A program made the translations under genes and the position numbers. From contig NZ_JACHMQ010000001.1 in assembly GCF_014208105.1 (NCBI RefSeq), forward strand, positions 4,836,001-4,900,000: 64,000 bases of DNA. The letters are read 5' to 3'. This DNA comes from Actinomadura coerulea (GTDB lineage Bacteria > Actinomycetota > Actinomycetes > Streptosporangiales > Streptosporangiaceae). The notes beneath the pieces are model-generated. The model did not search any database and was not told the origin of the DNA. It saw nothing but the letters and a program-made list of their open reading frames with translations. Shown in pieces: positions 7,579-16,696 of this stretch (position 1 is its first letter; each line of letters opens with the position of its first letter).

Positions 7579-8688
7579 TCAGCCCTCGGTGATGGCGTTG
7601 AGGCGCTCGATCGCCTCGACGTACTCCTCGATCAGGTCGTAGACGACCTGGGCGGCCGGCTTCACCTGGTTCATCGATCCGACGATCTGGCCCACCGGGA
7701 AGGTGACCAGCTCGCCGTCACCGGACCGCTGGATCCGGGGCAGCGCGTCGGCGATCAGCATGAACTGCATGGGCATCGGGAGGTAGCCCGGCGAGTCCTC
7801 GCTCTCCCACGCCTCGGTCCACGCGGTCTTGAGGAACCGCGCGGGCTTGCCCGTCCAGGCCCGGGACCGGACGGTGTCGCGGGACGTGGCGCCCAGCAGC
7901 TTCGGCAGGGCGCGCTCGGGGGTGTCGGCCTCGTCGACCGTCAGCCAGATCGAGCCCGTCCAGACGCCGTCCGCGCCGAGCGCCATGCCGGCGGCCATCT
8001 GGCGGCCCCGTCCGATGCCGCCCGCCGCGAGCACGATGGTGTTCTCGCCGACGGCGTCCACGACCTCGGGGATGAGGACCATGGTGGCGACGTCGCCGGT
8101 GTGCCCGCCGGCCTCGGTGCCCTGCGCGACGATGATGTCCACGCCGACCTCGACCTGCTTGCGGGCGTGCCGGGCGTTGGAGGCCAGCCCCGCGACCTTC
8201 ACGCCGTGCTCGTGCGACTGCTCGACGACGTCCGCCGGGGGCGGGCCGAGCGCGTTGGCCAGCAGGGCGATCGGGTGCTTGAGCGCGACCTCGACCTGCG
8301 GCCGCGCGGTCACGTCCGTCCAGCCGAGCAACGCCTTTCCCGCCTGCTCGCCGCGCGGCTCCACACCGTGCTCGGCCAGCAGGTTCTCCAGGAACTCCCG
8401 ATGCTGCGCCGGAATCATGCCCTGGAGCTTGCCGAGCAGCTCCTCGGCGTCGCCGACGTCGGCGCCCTCGTACTTGGCGGGCATCACGACGTCCACGCCG
8501 TAGGGCTTGCCCCCGACGTGCTCGTCGATCCACTTCAGCTCGAGTTCGAGCTCCTCGGGAGTGAAGTGCAGGGCGCCGAGGACGCCCATGCCGCCGGCGC
8601 GGCTCACCGCCGCGACCACGTCGCGGCAATGACTGAACGCGAAGATCGGGTACTCGATGCCGAATAGTTCGGTGACTCGTGTCCGCAC
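7579..8688 (-). CDS. Nitronate monooxygenase-family flavoprotein, IpdC candidate
   Basis: A 369-residue FMN-dependent TIM barrel of the nitronate monooxygenase/IMPDH-like family. Signatures: YPIFAFSHC near the N terminus, GVKVAGLASNARHA, the phosphate-binding AQGTEAGGHTGD, and VLAAGGIGRGRQMAAGMALGADGVWTGS. In the sterol regulon Rv3553 (IpdC) is of this family and acts on the CoA-linked C/D-ring fragment. The KstR-like sites upstream favour that role over detoxification of nitronates. GTG at 8688 is preferred because AGGG lies 8 nt upstream; GTG at 8694 is the alternative. Single-gene transcript with its own terminator. Confidence 0.82.
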   Translation of the reverse strand: MRTRVTELFGIEYPIFAFSHCRDVVAAVSRAGGMGVLGALHFTPEELELELKWIDEHVGGKPYGVDVVMPAKYEGADVGDAEELLGKLQGMIPAQHREFLENLLAEHGVEPRGEQAGKALLGWTDVTARPQVEVALKHPIALLANALGPPPADVVEQSHEHGVKVAGLASNARHARKQVEVGVDIIVAQGTEAGGHTGDVATMVLIPEVVDAVGENTIVLAAGGIGRGRQMAAGMALGADGVWTGSIWLTVDEADTPERALPKLLGATSRDTVRSRAWTGKPARFLKTAWTEAWESEDSPGYLPMPMQFMLIADALPRIQRSGDGELVTFPVGQIVGSMNQVKPAAQVVYDLIEEYVEAIERLNAITEG

Positions 8689-8719
8689 AGCCACGACCCT
8701 AGGCGCGGACCCGCAAAAC

Positions 8720-8733
8720 TGCAACAGGTTCTA
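8720..8733 (+). promoter_or_regulatory. KstR-like operator 3 (TGCAACAGGTTCTA)
   Basis: A perfect match to TnnAACnnGTTnnA, centred about 38 bp upstream of the oxidoreductase start codon, a position suited to repression. Confidence 0.7.
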
Positions 8734-8972
8734 GTTAGGAATCTCATCCCGGACGCATGCGTGCACGGCTTCTAGAACACGTATCAACAAGGAACTCCGG
8801 GCAGGCGGCCGACGCGCGGCGGCACACCGCGGACGCGCGCCGGAGGCGGCAGAGGAGCACCGGGGCGCCGGCCAGGGGGCGGCGCTCACCGCGCCATGAA
8901 CGTCGCGGCGGAAGAGGGCGAAACGGCACGAATGCGGCCGGACGCACGCGGCGGGCGGGGCCGCCTGCGGGG
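8734..8972. other. Intergenic region, apart from one operator
   Basis: About 240 bp between the oxidoreductase promoter and the end of the DUF3068 gene. Apart from the KstR-like site at 8773-8786, nothing coding is convincing; short open frames here are arginine-rich and lack ribosome sites. Confidence 0.5.
8773..8786 (+). promoter_or_regulatory. KstR-like operator 4 (TAGAACACGTATCA)
   Basis: One mismatch (GTA for GTT) to the KstR consensus, 53 bp from operator 3. Paired sites at this promoter would allow cooperative repression. Confidence 0.5.
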
Positions 8973-10133
8973 TCAGCGGCGTTTCGCGGGGCCCGCGGCC
9001 TTGCGCTGCTGGCGCTGGCTGCGGGGTGCCGGGCGGCGGGACTCGGGCGGTCCGGCGGACGGCACGACGGGCGCCGCGGACTCGGTGGGCACGGCGGACG
9101 GCTTGGAGGGCCCGGGCGGACCGGACGGCCTGGGCGGGCCGGCCGGGGTCATGTCGCCGAACTTGCCGTCGGGGCGGCGCGGAGCCTCCAGGGGCGGGGC
9201 CTCGCGGCGGCCCATGCCGAAGTGGCCGCCGACGAAGAGCATGATCAGGCCGAGCAGGACGCCGGCGGCCGGGATGTAACTGCGCACCATGTCGATCTGC
9301 AGGGCGGTGCTGTTCGCCATGTCGACCAGGCCCTTCTGGTCCCTGTCGACGGTGATGAGGTCGGCCTGCGCGACGATCATCGAGCCCCTGCCGTCGGCCG
9401 TGCGGACGGTGCTGCGGATGTTCTCGCGGTGCTTGACCGGGATGCCCGTGCGCGGATCGACCCAGACGGTGTTGTAGGCCTCGGTGTACCGGTCGACCTT
9501 CTGGCTTCCCGCGTCCTCGGGCAGGCCGAGCATCTTCGCGGGCAGCTTGGCGTCCAGCGCCGCCGTCTTGGTCAGCGGGATCGTCTGGGTGAACCGGTAC
9601 GCCGTCAGCCCGTGGACCTTCTCGACGGCGTTGAACTGCATCGGCGCCGTCTGCTTGGTCGTCATGTCGTAGAAGGGGTAGTCCTTCTTCTGGACGTTCG
9701 CGATGGGGAACAGCAGCCCGTATCCGGTCATCCGGACGCCGTTGTCGCCGTCGACGTTGGCGCCGCAGCAGTTGGTCAGGACGCCCGTCCGGCGGTCGAA
9801 GGCGATGCGGTAGCCCTGGATCTGGACGGGCTTGTCCGGCTTCTCCTGGTTGTAGATGTTGGTGGTGGAGTCCCAGACCGCGATGTCGTCGTTGCCCTCG
9901 TTGGCGCGCACGTCCCCGCGGACGGTGTTCTTGGCCAGCAGGGTGACGCCCGTCTTGAGCTTGAGGTCGGCCTCGTCGAAGTACGTGGAGCCCTTCGACT
10001 CCAGGCTCGTCACCTGGTAGCGGTTCAGGGGCGCGACGACCACCTGGTCGGCGACGTAGAAACGGACGAGCGGCGCGAGCGTGAGGAAGAACGCGCCAAG
10101 GCCGATCAGGACCAGGCCGACCGGTCGCCGCAT
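8973..10133 (-). CDS. DUF3068 membrane protein (Rv0227c-like)
   Basis: 386 residues with an N-terminal transmembrane anchor (residues 5-27, GLVLIGLGAFFLTLAPLV), a large extracellular domain and a second transmembrane helix near 270-300, followed by a proline-rich, basic cytoplasmic tail. The DUF3068 family includes Rv0227c, which in mycobacteria lies with a methyltransferase, a membrane acyltransferase and a polytopic membrane protein, as here. ATG at 10133 has GGAGG 5 nt upstream; a longer frame adds 25 residues without a ribosome site. Function is not established; an envelope role is inferred. Confidence 0.85.
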   Translation of the reverse strand: MRRPVGLVLIGLGAFFLTLAPLVRFYVADQVVVAPLNRYQVTSLESKGSTYFDEADLKLKTGVTLLAKNTVRGDVRANEGNDDIAVWDSTTNIYNQEKPDKPVQIQGYRIAFDRRTGVLTNCCGANVDGDNGVRMTGYGLLFPIANVQKKDYPFYDMTTKQTAPMQFNAVEKVHGLTAYRFTQTIPLTKTAALDAKLPAKMLGLPEDAGSQKVDRYTEAYNTVWVDPRTGIPVKHRENIRSTVRTADGRGSMIVAQADLITVDRDQKGLVDMANSTALQIDMVRSYIPAAGVLLGLIMLFVGGHFGMGRREAPPLEAPRRPDGKFGDMTPAGPPRPSGPPGPSKPSAVPTESAAPVVPSAGPPESRRPAPRSQRQQRKAAGPAKRR

Positions 10134-10318
10134 GAACACCTCCGGGGCTGCCGTCGCTCGCACGGCGGGCGGGGGCCTGCCCGAGCCGTCGGGCCCCACC
10201 TCCAGCATGTCCGGGTCACCCTACCGGACCGGTGTACTGGTCGGTAAGCTCCGCGTTACCTTGCGGGCGCCCGATCGGCGGGACGACCGGGCTGGACGAC
10301 ACGGACGGTGAGGTGGCG

Positions 10319-11200
10319 ATGGCGGCGGCGCCCCCCAGGCGGGACGGAGCACGTCCCGGGAACGGGCACCGGGCCACGCTGGCGCGGTCGGTCCGGCTGC
10401 TGAGCGCCTTCCGGCGCGAGCAGAGCGAACCGGAGTACTTCTACGAGCTGATGGCGCGCGACACCGTCGCCCAGCTCGGCTCCTACGCCGACCTGGCGGG
10501 GGCCACCGTCGTCGACGTCGGCACGGGCTCGGGGTTCTTCGCCCGCGCGCTGGAGGCCGCCGGGGCGCGGTGCACGGGCATCGACCACGACCTCTCCGAA
10601 CTGACGGCGCACGCCGTCGACGTGCCCAACACGCTCGTCGGGAGCGCCCTGGCCCTCCCGTTCCGTACGGGATCGGTCGACGTGTGCTTCTCGTCGAACG
10701 TCCTGGAGCACGTCCCCGACCCCTGGCGCATGGCCGACGAGATGGTCCGCGTCACCAGGCCCGGCGGGACGGTCTTCCTGTCGTTCACCAACTGGCTGTC
10801 CCCGTGGGGCGGCCACGAGACGTCCCCCTGGCACTACCTCGGCGGCGACCGGGCCGCGCGGCGGTACGAGCGCCGGAACGGGTTCCCGCCGAAGAACCGC
10901 TACGGGCTGGGGCTGCATCCGGTGTCGGTGTCGGCGGCGCTCAGGTGGGCCCGCGGGAACGACCAGGTGACCGTCCTGGACGCGCTGCCCCGCTACCATC
11001 CGCGCTGGGCGGAGTCCGTCGTCCGCGTCCCGGGCCTACGCGAGATCGCCACCTGGAACCTCGTCCTGGTCCTCGGAAAACACGCCCCGCTCGGAGAACA
11101 GGCGGCTCCCGGGAAGCACGGCGAGGCCGAGAGAGACGGTGTGATCCGGAAGCGCGTCGTGTTCGAAAAGGACGGCGTGCTCGGGAGTTCGGGGTCGTGA
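10319..11200 (+). CDS. Class I SAM-dependent methyltransferase (Rv0224c-like)
   Basis: 293 residues. The AdoMet-binding glycine loop VVDVGTGSGFFARALE lies near residues 66-81, with an acidic residue in CTGIDHDLSEL, and the post-motif FSSNVLEHVPDPWRMADEMVRVTRPGG is typical of methyltransferase domain 11. ATG 10319 follows GGTGAGGTGG. It overlaps the acyltransferase gene by 4 bp (GTGA), so both are cotranscribed. Rv0224c, next to DUF3068 and acyltransferase genes in mycobacteria, is the closest contextual match. The substrate is probably a lipid or polyprenyl-linked glycan intermediate, which is an inference. Confidence 0.85.
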   Translation: MAAAPPRRDGARPGNGHRATLARSVRLLSAFRREQSEPEYFYELMARDTVAQLGSYADLAGATVVDVGTGSGFFARALEAAGARCTGIDHDLSELTAHAVDVPNTLVGSALALPFRTGSVDVCFSSNVLEHVPDPWRMADEMVRVTRPGGTVFLSFTNWLSPWGGHETSPWHYLGGDRAARRYERRNGFPPKNRYGLGLHPVSVSAALRWARGNDQVTVLDALPRYHPRWAESVVRVPGLREIATWNLVLVLGKHAPLGEQAAPGKHGEAERDGVIRKRVVFEKDGVLGSSGS

Positions 11201-12441
11201 GGGCCGGCGAGCGGGCGGTCGTGCCTGCGGCGCCGCCCATCTCGGGGCACCAGGACACCCTGGACGGCCTGCGGGCCGTGGCGGCTCTCGCCGTCCTGGT
11301 CTTCCACGTCGCGAGCGCGGCCGGTTCGATCACCAATCCGGACGGCGCGCGGTGGTTGTTCAACGGCGGCCAGGTCGGCGTCCCGATCTTCTTCGCGCTC
11401 TCCGGGCTGCTGCTCTACCGCCCGTGGGCGGCGGCCGTCCTGGACGGGCGGGCCGCGCCGCGGACGGCCGAGTACCTGCGCAGGCGCGTGCTCCGCATCC
11501 TGCCCGCGTACTGGGCCGTGGTCGCCGTCTTCATGCTCACGGCCGGGCGCGACCACATCGGCGACCCGCTGACCTGGGGATCGCTGCTCACCCTGACGCA
11601 GACCTACCTGCCCGACCCGTGGTGGAACGGCGACCTCGGGCCCGCGCAGCTCGGGCAGATGTGGAGCCTCGTCGTCGAGGCCGGCTGGTACGTGCTGCTC
11701 CCGTTCACCGCGGCCGCGCTCTCCTGGTACGCGCGCCGGACGCGCAGCGACGACGTCGGCGTCCGCGCCAGGCGGCTCCTCGTCGGGATCGGCGTGTACG
11801 CGGCGCTGTCGCTGCCGTGGACCGTCCTCATGTTCGTGCCGGAGCGGCACACCGGCATGGGCGTCTGGCTGCCGCGGTACTTCGCCTGGTTCGCGATCGG
11901 GATGGCGCTCGCGGTGGTGACGGTGTGGGCGCGGCTGGACGAGCGCCGTCCCGTGGCCGCGGTGTGCCGCGCCGTCTCGGACTCGTGGGCGGCGTGCTGG
12001 GTCGGGGCGGCGATGCTGTACGTGGTGGCGGCGACGCCCGCCGCCGGGCCGCTCAGCCTCCAGTCGCCGGACGTCTTCTGGACGTCCGTGCTGCACGTGG
12101 TCGTGTTCGGGCTGTGCGCGGCGGCGCTCGTGGCGCCGGTGGCACTGGCTCCGGCGGAACACCCGGTGCTCGGCGCGATCCTCGGGAACCCGGTGATGCG
12201 GTTCCTCGGCCGGATCTCCTACGGCGTCTTCCTGTGGCAGCTTCTGATCATCATCGCCTGGTACGACGCGACCGGCCGCGGGTTCCGGGGGAACGTCGTG
12301 ACGGATCTGCCGGTGGTGGCTGCGGCGACCATCGCAGCGGGGGCCCTGACCCACTACCTGGTGGAGTGGCCGGTCCAGCGGCTGGCCCGCCGGCGGGCGC
12401 CGTCCCGTCCGGCGGCCCCTGCCCGGGCGCCGTCCAGCTGA
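11197..12441 (+). CDS. Membrane acyltransferase 3 family protein (OafA/Rv0228-like)
   Basis: 414 residues with about ten hydrophobic helices. The N-terminal GHQDTLDGLRAVAALAVLVFH carries the family's conserved Arg and the catalytic-region His; GVPIFFALSGLLLYRP and PAQLGQMWSLVVEAGWYVLLP follow in order, and RISYGVFLWQ is near the C terminus. Such enzymes move acyl groups onto extracytoplasmic sugars. GTG 11197 overlaps the methyltransferase stop. Its last 191 bp overlap the convergent AftD-like gene. Confidence 0.87.
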   Translation: MRAGERAVVPAAPPISGHQDTLDGLRAVAALAVLVFHVASAAGSITNPDGARWLFNGGQVGVPIFFALSGLLLYRPWAAAVLDGRAAPRTAEYLRRRVLRILPAYWAVVAVFMLTAGRDHIGDPLTWGSLLTLTQTYLPDPWWNGDLGPAQLGQMWSLVVEAGWYVLLPFTAAALSWYARRTRSDDVGVRARRLLVGIGVYAALSLPWTVLMFVPERHTGMGVWLPRYFAWFAIGMALAVVTVWARLDERRPVAAVCRAVSDSWAACWVGAAMLYVVAATPAAGPLSLQSPDVFWTSVLHVVVFGLCAAALVAPVALAPAEHPVLGAILGNPVMRFLGRISYGVFLWQLLIIIAWYDATGRGFRGNVVTDLPVVAAATIAAGALTHYLVEWPVQRLARRRAPSRPAAPARAPSS

Positions 12442-15400
12442 GCGGGATGGGGCCGCCGGAGCCGCCGCCGGGCGGCTTCGGCCGCCACAGCTCGACCGCG
12501 AGCCGCCCGACGATCACCAGCCCGAGCAGCTGCGGGGCGAGGTCGCCGAGCGGGCCGGACGGGGCCGCCGGGTTGTCGAGAAGGTCGAGCCGCACTCCGG
12601 CGGCGAGGCAGCCCGCCCCGGCGAGCATGGCGAGCGCGACCGGCCACGGCGAGGCCAGGGCGCGCGGCACGGCGGAGCGGCGGGTGCGGGCCCAGCCGCA
12701 GCCGGCCGCGACGGCGACCGTGACGGCGAGGCCGGGCAGCCCGGCGATCCAGCCGCCGAGCGCGGCGGCCAGGGCGACCGCCGCCCACGCGGGCCAGCCC
12801 GTCCCGGCGACGAGAGCGCGGGGCTCCTGGCGGCGGCGCCCGCCGCGCCCGGACGGCCAGAGGGCGGCCGCCAGCAGGACGAGCAGCAGGACGAGGCCCG
12901 CGACGACGGCGGTCCGCTGCGCCCGGTCGGGGGCGTAGGCCAGCTCGACGACGCCGCTGGTGCCCTTCGGGACGACCCAGCCCTGCTTCCAGCCGTCCAG
13001 GCGCACGGGGCGCAGCTCGGTGCCGCCGACGGTCGCGCGCCACCCGGTGTTGAAGTTCTCGTTCACCGTGAGGAAGGAGGCGGTGGCGGCGTCCACCTCC
13101 AGCCTGCGCGTGCCGGCCCCCCATTCGAGCACCTTCACCTGCTGCGGCGGCCGGGCCGCCGCGGACGCGCGGGGCCTCGCGCCGACCGTCACCGTGTCGA
13201 GGCGGTAGGGGTCGAACGGCGCGGACGCCAGCCGGTTCCGGCCCGCCTGGAGCGCGGCCGTCCCGCACGCGCTGAACCTCAGCGGCCGGCCCGCGAGCAG
13301 GTCGCTGAGCGTGCCGGTCGCCCGGGTCTGGACGGTGCCGCCGCCGATCCGCAGTCTCGGGCCGTACCCGCACGGCAGCCGCAGCGGGAGGGCGCGGACG
13401 TCGGGGACCGGCTTCACGCCGGGAATGGCGAGGTCGGTCACCTGGATGGGCTGGGCCTGGCTCTCCCGGAAGAAGGTGAACGTGACCCGGTCGGTCGTCA
13501 TCGGGGCGAATGCCAGCCTGCCCTGGGCGTCGGACAGCCCTTCGCGGGTCTGGCCGTTCTCCCCCTCGACCCGGATGCGCATCGGCCCCGACGCGGTGGG
13601 CGGACGGGTGACGGTGACGACCGCCAGCCGCTTGCGGCCCTTCCACCGGACGGTGTACGTCGGCGCCTCGTCCCTCTCCCCCGCGATCCAGGCCGTCTGC
13701 GGGTCACCGTCGAAGCCCGACCGCGGCTGGTCGGCGGGGTGGTCGGCGAGGACGGAGCTCGCGGCGACCACGGGCTGCCCGCGGACGGCGGTGAACCGCT
13801 CGATGAGGCGCCGGTCGGTGAGCACGGCCGTGCCGGTGACGGCGGCCCTTCCCGAGGCGGCGGCGGTGAACGTGCGGTCGAAGCCCGCCTCCTCCTCGTC
13901 GCCGGACCCGAGGGACGGCGAGCACACCCAGCGGCGGCTGCCCTTCACGCACTCGCCCGCGGCGCCCCGCGCCCGGCTCATCACGTACGTCGCGGGCCCG
14001 GCGAGGCCGGCGGGCGCGGGCATCGTGAACGTGCGGGCGGGCCGCACGCCGCCGATCGACAGCTCCGCCACGCCCGCGCGGGCGAAGCCCGCGACGAGCG
14101 GCTCGGAGGCCAGCCCGAGGATCCGCAGCCGCAGCCAGCGGGTCGGGCCGCCGGGCGCACGGAGGGGCTGCCCGGTCACGATCTTCTGGACGTCCTGCCG
14201 CACCGTCCCGTTCTCGGTCTCGACGGAGACGCGCGAGACGGCGGGGCCGAGGGACCCGTCCTGGAGGAACGCGGCGGTGAGGCTCCCGACCTCGCGGGGC
14301 CGGTCGAAGTCGACGCGGAGCCACTGCCCGACGGGCCCTTTCCAGCCGCCCGTCTTCCAGGCGGTGAACTGGTCGCCGTCGAGCGCCGCGAACGGGGTCG
14401 CCTCGGGCTCGCGCGCCTGCGGGACGGCGTCGTCGCCCGCGGCCGAGGTGGACGCGGTGACGTCGCGGACACCGCCGCCATAGGTCACGTGGGTCGCGTA
14501 GCGCTTCCAGCCGGTGTCCAGGACGTCGGCGGCCTCGCCCTCGCGGGCGGCGGTCAGCGTCGGGGACGTCTGGTGCAGCTCGCCGAAGTTGCGGCGCAGC
14601 AGGCGGGGCGAGTCGGTCACGACCGGGGCGCCCTTGAGGTCGGCGGCGTCGTCGTCGAGCAGGACGGGCCCGTCCGGCAGCGTTCCGCCGTCCGCCATGG
14701 GCAGCAGCGACTCCGGCCCCCCGTACACGCGGACGGGGTTCTCGGCGTCGGCGAGGTTCGCGACGCCCGCGGCGCCGGCGACCTCGTAGACCTCCAGCGC
14801 CGGGTACTTCTGGTCGACGGCGGTCACGGCGTCGTCGGCGTCTCCGCCGACGGGCGCGCCGAACGCGGCGGCCCTGCGCATCCCGGGGGAGTCGCCGAGC
14901 GCCTGGTGGAGGCGGGCGGGCCAGGCGCCCCGGAGCGTCTCGCGCCGCAGGTCGTTGCGCACCAGGACGTACCGGACGCCCATCCGGCCGAGGAAGGCGC
15001 TCAGGCCCGGCGACCCCTGCCCGGACCGGACCTGCTGGTCGATCGCGTCCAGCGCGCGGGTGTACCCGGGCGACCCGGCCGGGACGAGCTGCCGGACGCC
15101 CCACCGCGCCGACAGCAGCGGCTGCACGATGTCGTCCGTGGGGCGGCCCCACAGGTACTCGCCGAACGGCGCCCCCGGGACGGCCAGCACCCCCTGCCGC
15201 CCCGCCCGCGCGTTGATCCAGGCCGCGGCGTCCCGCCAGTAGCGGGGGACCTCGGTGAACTCGCCCGGGCCGGACAGGCCCTTTGAGGCGGCCGTGACGC
15301 CGATGCCGCCGAGCGCGACCGCGGCGGCCACCGGCAGGCTGAGCAGCGACTTCAGCGCCAGGCCGGACGCCGGGCCGGGTTCGCCGCGCGGGCCGCGCGG

Positions 15401-16663
15401 GCCGCGCACACCGCCCGCCGAGTGGCGGGCCGCGGCGACGACCGCGTGGGCGAGGCCGAGCGCCAGCGGCAGCCGGACCACCGCGTCGAACTTGTGGAGG
15501 TTGCGCAGCGGGGCGAGCGGGCCGTCCAGCAGGTCGCGGAGCCGCCCGGCGAACGGACCCGGCAGATCGCCGAGGTGGCCCATCGACAGGATCGCCAGCC
15601 CGGCGAGCAGCGTGAGCAGCAGGAACGTCCGCTCGGGCAGCAGCCGGCCGAGCAGCCCGGCCAGGCCGAGCGCGGCGACGAGGCCCGTGCAGACGATTGC
15701 CACCGGGCCGAGCGACAGGCCGTGCCCGACCGGCCACCAGACCTGCCCGTCCACGATCAGGTAGTTGACCCAGCGTTCCGCGCCGCGCAGCACGTTGATC
15801 AGGCCGGTGGGCCCGGTCGTGGTCCGCGCCTTCTCCGTGTAGGTCAGCCAGGAGAAGCCGTAGGTGCCGGTGAGCAGGAGGGGGGCGAGCCACCAGGCCA
15901 CGGCCGCACCCGCGGCCACCGACCACCACGCGAGCATCCGCGCGCGGAACGATCCGCGCGGCCGCGTCACCACGTACACGACCGGGACGACCAGCACCGC
16001 GACCGTCGCGGTGGCGTTGATGCCGCCGCAGCACGCGATCGCGAGGCCCGACCCGGCCGCCGCCCTGAGCCGGCCCGTCTCCCCGGACGCGGCGCCGACC
16101 AGCGGCAGGACGATCCAGGGCAGCATCGCGACCGGCAGGTACTCAGAGGAGATCTGCCCGAGCGAGGCCAGCCCGTTCGGGGCCAGCGCGTAGGCCATCG
16201 CCGCGAACAGGCGGGCGCCCTGCCCGTCGCCGCCGGCGCCTCCGCCGGCGCCGAAGCCGAGGCGCCCCGCGAGCCGCCAGGTGCCGGCGAACGCCAGGCA
16301 CATCAGCAGCGCCAGCCAGAACCGCTGGGTGATCCACGCGGGCACTCCGGCGAGGTCGCCGAGCGCGAAGAACGGGCCCATCGGGAACAGGTAGCCGACG
16401 GCCTGGTTCTGGAGCTGGCCGAACTGCTCGGGGTCCCACAGGTGCAGGGCGCGGCCGAGGAACCCGAGGGGGTTCACCGCCATGTCGATCTTGGTGTCGG
16501 CCAGGATCGCGCCCGGGCGGGTGCCGAACGCGAGCGCGGTCAGCGCGAGGCAGCACGCGAGGACGCGCAGCCGCTCCCGCACCCGCCCCGCGACGTCCGG
16601 AACGTCCGGCACGGGTCGGCGGGACGCGCCGGCGCGGGGCGGATTCGCCTCTCCCACCGCCAT
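12251..16663 (-). CDS. aftD: AftD-like alpha-(1->3)-arabinofuranosyltransferase (DUF3367)
   Basis: 1470 residues, the usual length of AftD. An N-terminal GT-C membrane region (residues about 35-470) begins with GAILADTKIDMAVNPLGFLGRALHLWDP, whose acidic residues fit the GT-C active-site loop. A long extracellular part follows, with at least one discoidin-like carbohydrate-binding segment near 755-830 (DGDQFTAWKTGG, GQWLRVDFDRPREVGSL). Two or more transmembrane helices lie near 1280-1420, and the tail is disordered and Pro/Gly-rich. ATG 16663 follows GAGGG. In mycobacteria AftD branches arabinan with decaprenyl-phospho-arabinose as donor; the acceptor here is unknown. Followed upstream by GT4, GT2 and DUF2613 genes. 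Confidence 0.88.
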   Translation of the reverse strand: MAVGEANPPRAGASRRPVPDVPDVAGRVRERLRVLACCLALTALAFGTRPGAILADTKIDMAVNPLGFLGRALHLWDPEQFGQLQNQAVGYLFPMGPFFALGDLAGVPAWITQRFWLALLMCLAFAGTWRLAGRLGFGAGGGAGGDGQGARLFAAMAYALAPNGLASLGQISSEYLPVAMLPWIVLPLVGAASGETGRLRAAAGSGLAIACCGGINATATVAVLVVPVVYVVTRPRGSFRARMLAWWSVAAGAAVAWWLAPLLLTGTYGFSWLTYTEKARTTTGPTGLINVLRGAERWVNYLIVDGQVWWPVGHGLSLGPVAIVCTGLVAALGLAGLLGRLLPERTFLLLTLLAGLAILSMGHLGDLPGPFAGRLRDLLDGPLAPLRNLHKFDAVVRLPLALGLAHAVVAAARHSAGGVRGPRGPRGEPGPASGLALKSLLSLPVAAAVALGGIGVTAASKGLSGPGEFTEVPRYWRDAAAWINARAGRQGVLAVPGAPFGEYLWGRPTDDIVQPLLSARWGVRQLVPAGSPGYTRALDAIDQQVRSGQGSPGLSAFLGRMGVRYVLVRNDLRRETLRGAWPARLHQALGDSPGMRRAAAFGAPVGGDADDAVTAVDQKYPALEVYEVAGAAGVANLADAENPVRVYGGPESLLPMADGGTLPDGPVLLDDDAADLKGAPVVTDSPRLLRRNFGELHQTSPTLTAAREGEAADVLDTGWKRYATHVTYGGGVRDVTASTSAAGDDAVPQAREPEATPFAALDGDQFTAWKTGGWKGPVGQWLRVDFDRPREVGSLTAAFLQDGSLGPAVSRVSVETENGTVRQDVQKIVTGQPLRAPGGPTRWLRLRILGLASEPLVAGFARAGVAELSIGGVRPARTFTMPAPAGLAGPATYVMSRARGAAGECVKGSRRWVCSPSLGSGDEEEAGFDRTFTAAASGRAAVTGTAVLTDRRLIERFTAVRGQPVVAASSVLADHPADQPRSGFDGDPQTAWIAGERDEAPTYTVRWKGRKRLAVVTVTRPPTASGPMRIRVEGENGQTREGLSDAQGRLAFAPMTTDRVTFTFFRESQAQPIQVTDLAIPGVKPVPDVRALPLRLPCGYGPRLRIGGGTVQTRATGTLSDLLAGRPLRFSACGTAALQAGRNRLASAPFDPYRLDTVTVGARPRASAAARPPQQVKVLEWGAGTRRLEVDAATASFLTVNENFNTGWRATVGGTELRPVRLDGWKQGWVVPKGTSGVVELAYAPDRAQRTAVVAGLVLLLVLLAAALWPSGRGGRRRQEPRALVAGTGWPAWAAVALAAALGGWIAGLPGLAVTVAVAAGCGWARTRRSAVPRALASPWPVALAMLAGAGCLAAGVRLDLLDNPAAPSGPLGDLAPQLLGLVIVGRLAVELWRPKPPGGGSGGPIPLSWTAPGQGPPDGTAPAGGPAAGPATPPGSGSGPPLRWSPQPPPADPSRRSPGTRGRSRRTRR

Positions 16664-16696
16664 GCTCGCCCTCTGCCCCTCTCTGCTCCCCCGGCG

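Noticed and set aside
8744..8947. Small arginine-rich frame in the oxidoreductase upstream region
   Set aside because: Typical random high-GC frame; it also covers a KstR-like site.
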